A stretch of DNA of 64,000 nt from Bacteroidetes bacterium UBA1935 (GTDB lineage Bacteria; Bacteroidota; Bacteroidia; Chitinophagales; Chitinophagaceae), in NCBI GenBank assembly GCA_002337045.1, contig DDFF01000007.1, positions 434,001 through 498,000 on the forward strand, written 5' to 3'. Of this stretch, positions 18,075 to 24,467 are shown in pieces. Within the stretch, counting starts at the first letter, position 1. Every line of letters starts with the position of its first letter. The notes beneath the pieces were generated by a model, which was given only the letters and a program-made list of their open reading frames with translations, was not told where the DNA came from and did not search any database. The position numbers and the translations under genes were made by a program.

Positions 18075-20339
18075 TTATTGAACCAGCAATTGCTTACTGA
18101 TAGTTTTGCCGGACGCATTTACGCTGATGATGTAATTACCCTTATCCAACATCACAGGCAGTACGGTATGTTTAGATAACAACACCTTGTCATTGTACAC
18201 TACCCTACCGTTTATATCAGTTATCATCACACGTGCGTTCACTTCTGTAGGATAGCTAAGTGTTATTGTTTTACCGTTGTTAGGATTCGGGAACAACTCA
18301 ACACCATCCAGTTGGTTGTTTACGCCTTCTACGCTACCAGTTACTATTTTGTTCTTTTTGAAAGTGAATGTTTTTACCTGCGATTTGATAACGTTTACGC
18401 TATCGCTTATCACTACATACCAATCGTACCTCATACTATCTTCCAAACCATTCCATACTACAGATGGTGTAGAACTAGAAGGCGTATTCAGTACAGTGCC
18501 AATAGTATCGAATGATTTTGTCATCTGATAATCCAGAACAAACTCGCTGTTTGCATCTGTTTCAAACTGGTTCAGTATCGGCGAATATGTTTTTACAGAA
18601 ATAGTATTGCTGGCAGGCTTGAATTCCATGATACGCAACCAACCTGTACCACCATTTGTACGATCCTGATAGTCTGACAACAATGTATGTACTGTGTTAC
18701 CATTGTATTTATCTGTACGACGTGCTTCACCGTTCGGGTTTATATGACCACAAAGCATCAGGCCCAGATTCGGGTTTGACTTCAGCCTGTTATAGATAGC
18801 TGCACCTTGTGCACCCCATGTAGCGTCTGCATTAATAAGCCAGTGGCTGCTAAGTATACCTTTACGTTTTGGATAGGCTTTCAGCAAGCTATCTGCCCAT
18901 TTAATAACAGCGGTATCTGCATTCGTATCATACTCCAGGCTGATAGCTATAAAATCTATTCCGCTGGCACTGAAAAGCTGATAGTGATTATCGTTGTTAT
19001 TGCCGTAGTGGCCACCATAATAATTTCTGCCATTGAAACGCGCAGAACCAAAGTACTGGTTGTAGAACGTAGTAGTACCTGTTGCACTGCCACCCGGAGA
19101 TTGGTCGTGATTACCAACGCAAATACCATATGGCAAGCCATCTTTTTTCTTAGTAACGACTGCGTCTTCTATTATTTTAAAAGATGTGTCTGCACGCTTC
19201 CATTCTATATCATTACCACCATTATCGCCATTCTCTACGCAGTCGCCCAATTGTATAGCATAGGCTATATTTCTTGTTATTACACTACCGCGTATCCAGT
19301 TCATTTGTTGCTGCCCCATCCATGCAGTACCACCATTTTTAGCACCATGATAGAATTGCATATCTGATATAGGTATAAAGGTAAAACTCGGTGAGTCTGC
19401 AACAGGGTCATGCTTGCGACCGAGGAATATTACTTTCATTTTATTCGTATCAGGATCAGCCACTGTTACTTTCAGCAGGCTGTCTGTATATCCTTTGGTA
19501 GAATCAACTGGCGTGAAAACAGTAGGTTGGAAAGGAGGAAAGTTCGGAGCAGGGAAAGTGATATTATAAGGAGCACCCGTACCTACAGGCGTAGGACCAT
19601 TGGTACGTGTACCATTAATGCCGGAAGAACCTGTACCTGTAAGCGTAGTTCCTGTTACGTCATCCATTGCCCATCTGCCTATCAGACCTGTAGCTGTTGG
19701 CACTTGTTTGTTGATAGAATCGCGGATATCCTGCATGCTGCGTGCAATATTCCATATACGCACTTCGTCTATTATACCTTGAAAATAACCCTGAGGAACA
19801 CCTGTGGATGTCATTGCTGTAGCAATACCTGCATGCTGAATACTGTTAGAACGTGGCAATACACCAATGCTGTCTGTAGCTTCCAGCAAACCATTCAGGT
19901 AGAGCCTCCATTTTGCACCATCAAAAGTTACAGCTGCATGATACCACTGATTATCAAGAATAACAGTTGTACCCTGTACCGGATGATTAAGGCCTATGCT
20001 AGGCTGGCCTGCCCCCTCTTCAAAATCGGCACATAATACACCTGTTGCAGTATTGATGCCAAAGATGTAGTTCATATCTCTGTTATCGCCATCAGCCTCA
20101 CCACGGCCCTTGCTGATGATAGGTACGATGGTAGTAATACCACCACTACCAGATGTTGTGGTGCTACCGGTACCTTTTTTGTAAAACCAACATTCAAGCG
20201 TGAAAGTTGCAGAGCCTAAACCTGCTGCAGTACCGAAAGTGATGTACTGATTTGTACCATTAAATTCGAATGCCTGCTGGGCTTTGGCAAAACCAGGCAG
20301 CAACAACAGCAATGACAGGATAAGATAAAGATTGCGCAT
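18075..20339 (-). CDS. T9SS-secreted LamG / metallophosphoesterase protein
   Basis: This 754-residue protein has, in order: a signal peptide to about residue 20; a LamG/laminin-G jellyroll (about 22-245) with FTLECWFYKK, GTTVILDNQWYHAAVTFDGAKWRLY and LIGRWAMDD; an Ig-like linker; and a calcineurin-like phosphoesterase domain (about 320-570). It then has a short fibronectin-like segment and a type IX sorting domain from about residue 685 (FPNPNNGK). Metal ligands can be seen: D326 in SDMQFYH, GDCVENG, CVGNHDQ, SSHW and CGHINPNG. The usual first DxH is DxQ here. The LamG part may bind carbohydrate and bring the enzyme to a polymer; the substrate is unknown. Confidence 0.87.
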   Translation of the reverse strand: MRNLYLILSLLLLLPGFAKAQQAFEFNGTNQYITFGTAAGLGSATFTLECWFYKKGTGSTTTSGSGGITTIVPIISKGRGEADGDNRDMNYIFGINTATGVLCADFEEGAGQPSIGLNHPVQGTTVILDNQWYHAAVTFDGAKWRLYLNGLLEATDSIGVLPRSNSIQHAGIATAMTSTGVPQGYFQGIIDEVRIWNIARSMQDIRDSINKQVPTATGLIGRWAMDDVTGTTLTGTGSSGINGTRTNGPTPVGTGAPYNITFPAPNFPPFQPTVFTPVDSTKGYTDSLLKVTVADPDTNKMKVIFLGRKHDPVADSPSFTFIPISDMQFYHGAKNGGTAWMGQQQMNWIRGSVITRNIAYAIQLGDCVENGDNGGNDIEWKRADTSFKIIEDAVVTKKKDGLPYGICVGNHDQSPGGSATGTTTFYNQYFGSARFNGRNYYGGHYGNNNDNHYQLFSASGIDFIAISLEYDTNADTAVIKWADSLLKAYPKRKGILSSHWLINADATWGAQGAAIYNRLKSNPNLGLMLCGHINPNGEARRTDKYNGNTVHTLLSDYQDRTNGGTGWLRIMEFKPASNTISVKTYSPILNQFETDANSEFVLDYQMTKSFDTIGTVLNTPSSSTPSVVWNGLEDSMRYDWYVVISDSVNVIKSQVKTFTFKKNKIVTGSVEGVNNQLDGVELFPNPNNGKTITLSYPTEVNARVMITDINGRVVYNDKVLLSKHTVLPVMLDKGNYIISVNASGKTISKQLLVQ

Positions 20340-20419
20340 GAGAGTAATTGTTTGCGCAATGTTCCATATGCAATGTTATCGGCGCCCTAAAAACATATGA
20401 TGTAATTGTTATGTAATTT

Positions 20420-21061
20420 TTAAGCAATGACCCGTTCAAGCATTTCGAAAAAGCTGATGATATCAGACGACAGCTCTTTGCCTTTGTTACTTGCAAGAAT
20501 GGAATGGCCAACACCAGTATAATAAGAAGGTTGTTTTACCAGTGCAGGTATATGCTTCATCAGGTATTGTGCACTTTGCTTACGCGATGTATTGTCATCT
20601 TCAGACTGTGCAATCTTTACCGGTATTTTGATACGTGGCATCAGTGGTTTTGTTTTTGCCAATAATGCACGCAGGTTCTTCACAGCACTCCATGGCAGCT
20701 TACCATTGCCCGATAATGATGCACCGATTATGTAGCGGCTATATGCTGGTGTGTTAATGCACACCAGTGCTGCAATGTTGTAACGCGTTGCTAATTCTAT
20801 AGCTATTAAACCACCCATACCCTGCCCTACTATGAATATCTTACTGCATTGTTGTACCAGTTTCAGCAATGCAGTTTCTGCAGAGAATATCCACTGTTTG
20901 TAGTCTGTATCCTTCAGGTCTTTCCAGTTGCCTGTATGCCCTTTCAGTTTCGGCGCGGCAACTATAAAGCCTTTTTCTTCCAAAGGCTTTATGAGTGACT
21001 CTACTTCGTGCAGGCCACCACCCAAACCATGTATCAGCAGACAGCCGTAGGTTGATTGCAT
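20420..21061 (-). CDS. Alpha/beta hydrolase fold protein lacking the nucleophile serine
   Basis: This 213-residue protein has the esterase/lipase-like fold: oxyanion-hole strand LLIHGLGGG (about 8-16), then a nucleophile elbow at 79-84 that reads GQGMGG instead of GxSxGG, so residue 81 is Gly where the catalytic Ser should be. The base sequence supports this reading. The acid (D155/D156 in QSEDDNTS) and His (H186 in GVGHSI) are present. The order is that of carboxylesterase-type hydrolases. A Ser-to-Gly change needs only one base, so it may be a real loss of function, a divergent enzyme or a sequencing error. It follows hxlR by 29 bases on the same strand. Confidence 0.8.
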   Translation of the reverse strand: MQSTYGCLLIHGLGGGLHEVESLIKPLEEKGFIVAAPKLKGHTGNWKDLKDTDYKQWIFSAETALLKLVQQCSKIFIVGQGMGGLIAIELATRYNIAALVCINTPAYSRYIIGASLSGNGKLPWSAVKNLRALLAKTKPLMPRIKIPVKIAQSEDDNTSRKQSAQYLMKHIPALVKQPSYYTGVGHSILASNKGKELSSDIISFFEMLERVIA

Positions 21062-21090
21062 GTCAGAAAGATAATGAAATAATACTGTTA

Positions 21091-21471
21091 TTATTTTTTG
21101 CTGAGTATGTGTTTACGATGCTGTGTGCCCCAGTTGTGTAGTTCGCCTATTACCTTTTTCAATGTTCTTCCATATTCTGTCAGCGAATACTCAACCGTTA
21201 CGGGCATGGTATCGTACACAGTGCGCTGAACAAGGTCGTTCATCTCCAGGTCCTTCAACTCTTTGGAAAGCATCTTGGCAGTAATGCCGGGTATCTCGCG
21301 TTCCATTTCCTTGAAGCGTTTGTCTGAAAATATGAGTGCACTGATGATGGGAAGTTTCCATTTACCACTCAGTATATCCAGCGCGTCGCGCACTGCCAAT
21401 ATATGCTTACCGCATGCAGCATGGTTCATCTCACCGGGGCATGCAGCCTCTTTCTGTTTTGTTCCTGCCAT
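21091..21471 (-). CDS. HxlR-family winged-helix transcriptional regulator
   Basis: This 126-residue protein starts at ATG 21471. A longer start at 21552 would lie inside and beyond the operator and promoter and is rejected. The HxlR fold shows as DILSGKWKLPIISALIFSDKRF, ERE.PGITAKMLSKELKDLEMNDLVQR and the wing YSLTEYGRTLKK. Cys11 and Cys20 flank a CxxG...HAAC segment at the N-terminus. Some HxlR proteins use N-terminal cysteines to sense oxidants or electrophiles, but this is inference here. It is divergent from a DoxX-like membrane protein, and the 32-base palindrome at 21491-21522 is the obvious operator. Confidence 0.92.
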   Translation of the reverse strand: MAGTKQKEAACPGEMNHAACGKHILAVRDALDILSGKWKLPIISALIFSDKRFKEMEREIPGITAKMLSKELKDLEMNDLVQRTVYDTMPVTVEYSLTEYGRTLKKVIGELHNWGTQHRKHILSKK

Positions 21472-21490
21472 ATATACCTGCTTTACTCTG

Positions 21491-21522
21491 TTATACCGGT
21501 ATACTAAAGTATACTGGTATAA
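21491..21522. promoter_or_regulatory. Palindromic operator between hxlR and the DoxX gene
   Basis: Arms 21491-21505 and 21508-21522 (ttataccggtatact / agtatactggtataa) form a 15-bp inverted repeat with a 2-base centre and one mismatch. Each arm holds an inner ATACCGGTAT-like palindrome, the right arm as ATACTGGTAT. It lies just downstream of the expected hxlR start, so a bound dimer would block its transcription. Confidence 0.82.
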
Positions 21523-21531
21523 AAAGTATAG

Positions 21532-21564
21532 CAAATATACAGAAGTTTGCAAATAGAAAACAAA
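21532..21564 (-). promoter_or_regulatory. Bacteroidota-type promoter of hxlR
   Basis: On the minus strand the -33 TTTG (21561-21564) and -7 TATATTTG (21532-21539) are 21 bases apart. The operator at 21491-21522 begins about 10 bases past the -7 box, covering the expected start site. Confidence 0.65.
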
Positions 21565-21578
21565 GACTGAGATTAATT

Positions 21579-21950
21579 ATGAAAAGAGACAAGATTCTTT
21601 ACTGGATAACAACGGGACTGGTAAGCCTCGGCTTCCTGATGAGCAGCTTTATGTACCTGAGCAAAAACCCTGAACTGATGGCAGGCTTCAGCCAAATGGG
21701 TTATCCTGCCTATTTTGTAACGATATTGGGTGTTGCCAAATTGCTGGGCTCACTGGCAATACTAAGTCCTAAAACACCTAAGTTGCGCGAATGGGCGTAT
21801 GCAGGTTTTACCTTCAACCTGATAGGTGCTACATGGACGCATATTGCCACTGGTACGCCTTTCGTAGCACCACTGGTATTCCTCGTGCTGTTGGGTATTT
21901 CCTACTATTTCAACGGCAAACAAGTACGGGCAACTCTGCAAACAGCATAA
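21579..21950 (+). CDS. DoxX-like small membrane protein
   Basis: This 123-residue protein starts at ATG 21579, giving MKRDKILYWITTGLVSLGFLMSS. It has four hydrophobic helices in the DoxX-like pattern, with a GYPAYFVTILGVAKLLGSLAIL block and a WAYAGFTFNLIGATWTHIATG loop. DoxX-like proteins are poorly characterised; some are redox or stress related. The pairing with an adjacent HxlR regulator is common in Bacteroidota and suggests inducible expression, with the palindrome between them as operator. A hairpin follows the stop. The role could be electron transfer or simple membrane stress response, which the sequence cannot settle. Confidence 0.85.
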   Translation: MKRDKILYWITTGLVSLGFLMSSFMYLSKNPELMAGFSQMGYPAYFVTILGVAKLLGSLAILSPKTPKLREWAYAGFTFNLIGATWTHIATGTPFVAPLVFLVLLGISYYFNGKQVRATLQTA

Positions 21951-21957
21951 TAGTATA

Positions 21958-21993
21958 CACGTAGAAATACCCAATCTGCGGTATTTCTACGTG
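21958..21993 (+). terminator. Hairpin after the DoxX gene
   Basis: Perfect 13-bp arms 21958-21970 and 21981-21993 (cacgtagaaatac) with a 10-base loop start 7 bases after the stop. There is no T run after it, so it may be a weak or processed terminator. Confidence 0.6.
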
Positions 21994-22031
21994 GTATATG
22001 TTCTGTATATTGCTATATATCCTGAAACCAT

Positions 22032-23681
22032 TTGCACACTATATACAGATATATAGCTCTTTTGATTGCCTGTATCGGCATTACTATTCCCGCACAATCG
22101 CAGGTACAGTTTGAGCAATATTTTAAAGCCGGTGATTCTGTCTTCAGAAAAGGCGACTATGCAGGCTACCTGAAAATAATGACCAATGCACTGCAGGTGG
22201 CAGAGGCGTCTAAAGACTGTAAAAAGATATGCAAAGCTACCATGCGTGTAGCAGCCGCATACTATTTTCTGCAAGACAGGCCGCAAAGCCTGCAATGGAT
22301 GAAGAAAGGCAGGCAACTGGCTTATACCTGTGCAGACGATTCTTTCAAATGGATTTCTTCCCGACAAATAGGTGCTATATATTTTGAAGACCACAAAAAA
22401 GACTCCGCACTCATATACCTGCGCGAAGCAGAACGCGAAGTATTGAAAAGTAATACAGCTTTAGCCGAACGCTCTGCAGTATATGCCATACTAGGCGATT
22501 TGTATTATCATAGTTACAAAGACACCACTCAAGGCCACAAGTACTATTCGCTGGCAATGCAATATGCCAATGAGTGCGGCGACACGCTGAAAAGTGCTTT
22601 TGCCATTATGAAAATGGCCAGCTACTGTATTTACAGCGGCAATTGCGAAGCAGGTATTGACTACTATTATAGAGCAATTACGTTATACAACGCAGCACAT
22701 TTGCCCGAGGGGTTGATGTTTGCCTACCAGATGTTGGGATGGGCGTACAGCAAATGTAATAATGCACCCAAGACTTTTGAAACAATGCTGAAACTGCGCA
22801 ACCTGCGCGATTCTATTTTCAAAGAAGAGACTGCCATAAAAACTGCAGAATACCAAACCCTGTATGAGACCGAAAAGAAAGAACGCGAAAACCTGCTGCT
22901 GCAAAAACAAAATGCCGAGCAGGAACGTAAAACACAAATACTGCTGATATCATCCATTGCAGCCTTCCTGATACTTATTGCCGCATTCTATGCAATATAT
23001 ACCCGCTACAAACACAAGAAGAAAGCAGAGATGGATGAACGCATTGCCGTGCAACAGAAGCTACGCTTTAAAGCGGTGATGGAAGCGGAAGAAAAAGAAC
23101 GTGTACGCATAGCGCGTGAGCTGCACGATAGCCTTGGGCAGATGCTTTCTGCGGCGAAGATGAATATATCTGCCATGGACTCTTATAACACTGACGATGC
23201 AAAGCTGGCTGGCAATGCAAAGAAACTGATAGATGATTCTGTAAAAGAGGTACGCACTATATCTCACAACCTGATGCCTACCAGCCTGATGGAAAAAGGC
23301 ATAGAGCCTGCACTGAATGAACTGGCCGCAAAGATTAATGATACAGGACTGCTGCAAATAGACCTGCTGGTAAGTGCAGGCGATGAACGCCTTGACAGCT
23401 CGGTAGAAATAGCCATCTACCGTATAGTGCAAGAGGTGGTGAACAATATGATAAAACACAGCAAGGCCAACCGTGTAGAGGTAATGCTGGACTATAATGC
23501 AGAGAAAGTATACCTATCTATCAAAGACAATGGCGTAGGCTTTGATACTGCTACAATAGAAACCAGTAGCGGCATTGGCTGGCGCAACATTTTTTCTCGT
23601 GTTTACATGATGAATGGTGATGTGCAAATACAATCTCAACCCGGCAGAGGCACGTTGGTTAATATTGAGTTTGCGAAGTAG
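22032..23681 (+). CDS. TPR-containing sensor histidine kinase (NarL-partner type)
   Basis: This 549-residue protein starts at TTG 22032 with a signal-like N-terminus (IALLIACIGITIPAQSQ). It is followed by TPR-like helices (about 25-270) that would lie in the periplasm, then a membrane span (about 300-325) and a short coiled linker. A HisKA_3 dimerisation domain follows, with the phosphoacceptor His in ERVRIARELHDSLGQML, then a HATPase_c domain with the N-box IVQEVVNNMIKHS and the G-box DNGVGFD and GIGWRNIFSR. This is a LuxR/NarL-type kinase. No response regulator lies next to it, so it is an orphan kinase whose partner is elsewhere. It probably senses an envelope signal. Confidence 0.9.
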   Translation: MHTIYRYIALLIACIGITIPAQSQVQFEQYFKAGDSVFRKGDYAGYLKIMTNALQVAEASKDCKKICKATMRVAAAYYFLQDRPQSLQWMKKGRQLAYTCADDSFKWISSRQIGAIYFEDHKKDSALIYLREAEREVLKSNTALAERSAVYAILGDLYYHSYKDTTQGHKYYSLAMQYANECGDTLKSAFAIMKMASYCIYSGNCEAGIDYYYRAITLYNAAHLPEGLMFAYQMLGWAYSKCNNAPKTFETMLKLRNLRDSIFKEETAIKTAEYQTLYETEKKERENLLLQKQNAEQERKTQILLISSIAAFLILIAAFYAIYTRYKHKKKAEMDERIAVQQKLRFKAVMEAEEKERVRIARELHDSLGQMLSAAKMNISAMDSYNTDDAKLAGNAKKLIDDSVKEVRTISHNLMPTSLMEKGIEPALNELAAKINDTGLLQIDLLVSAGDERLDSSVEIAIYRIVQEVVNNMIKHSKANRVEVMLDYNAEKVYLSIKDNGVGFDTATIETSSGIGWRNIFSRVYMMNGDVQIQSQPGRGTLVNIEFAK

Positions 23682-23698
23682 GATTCTGATAATATACC

Positions 23699-24385
23699 TT
23701 AGGTTTCAGGTTCTGGTTTTTCAGTTGTACTAGGAATTGTAATCGAGTAACCCTCTGCAACTCTTTTCTGATACTGTTTACCTCCTACTTTATACATAAT
23801 TATCATCTTCTTTCCTACACCAACATCTGGATCTCCTGCTAATTCATTACTAGCAGTCACTGTCAAGGAATTATTCACTACCATCTCCCTCAACAATTGC
23901 GTAACATCTATTGTTTTCTTACTACCGTATGTAGCACTTATTATTTCAAGAGCATATTCTTTTTCAGTTGAAAGTGTGCCCTTTGGCAAGAAATGATTAA
24001 GAAATATTTTAGTTTGCCTAAGTGATGAAGTCCACACAATCGTAGAAAATATCCAAACTACAGGCAAACCTATACATGCAGATATTACATAAGCTAAAAG
24101 ATGTTGTATTTCCTTGTCCTTTTCCCAATATAAATCTTTACCCCAATCTCCTTTAAACATGGGTAAAATGAAAGAATATAAAAATGCTATTATATAAAAT
24201 ATAAATGTTGTGCCTATGATTATTATTGCAGAACGTAGCATATACTGCAACAACATTGATATTTTGAAAGCTACTACATTGTGATTTCTTTTCTTAAATA
24301 ACCCAATTGCTGTTATTACGCCTATCAACGTAATAATATCAGCCACTGTAGAAATGGTTTTTATAATTGGTGATTCAAAGTTCAT
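23699..24385 (-). CDS. Membrane protein with C-terminal DNAJC11-like (DUF3395-type) domain
   Basis: This 228-residue protein has three hydrophobic spans (about 12-30, 50-76, 95-118) and then a soluble tail, residues about 146-217. The tail has the pattern ISATYGSKKTIDVTQLLRE, NSLTVTASNELAGDPDVG, MYKVGGKQYQK and EGYSITIP. I recognise this as similar to the C-terminal DUF3395-like domain of DNAJC11-type proteins, which also occurs alone in bacteria. This identification is by eye and not proven. No function is known. It converges with the histidine kinase gene, and there is no operon partner: pnp upstream has its own terminator. Composition is slightly more AT-rich than its neighbours. Confidence 0.6.
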   Translation of the reverse strand: MNFESPIIKTISTVADIITLIGVITAIGLFKKRNHNVVAFKISMLLQYMLRSAIIIIGTTFIFYIIAFLYSFILPMFKGDWGKDLYWEKDKEIQHLLAYVISACIGLPVVWIFSTIVWTSSLRQTKIFLNHFLPKGTLSTEKEYALEIISATYGSKKTIDVTQLLREMVVNNSLTVTASNELAGDPDVGVGKKMIIMYKVGGKQYQKRVAEGYSITIPSTTEKPEPET

Positions 24386-24414
24386 ATACTAAAAATTACA
24401 AAACTTGTTACAAA

Positions 24415-24444
24415 ATACAAAAGCCACCCTTATGGATGGCTTTT
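24415..24444 (-). terminator. Terminator after pnp
   Basis: Arms 24419-24429 and 24434-24444 (aaaagccaccc / ggatggctttt, one non-Watson-Crick pair) give a stem-loop followed by T-rich sequence on the minus strand, 24 bases past the pnp stop. Confidence 0.75.
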
Positions 24445-24467
24445 GTTATTTACAAACCTGATTGTGC

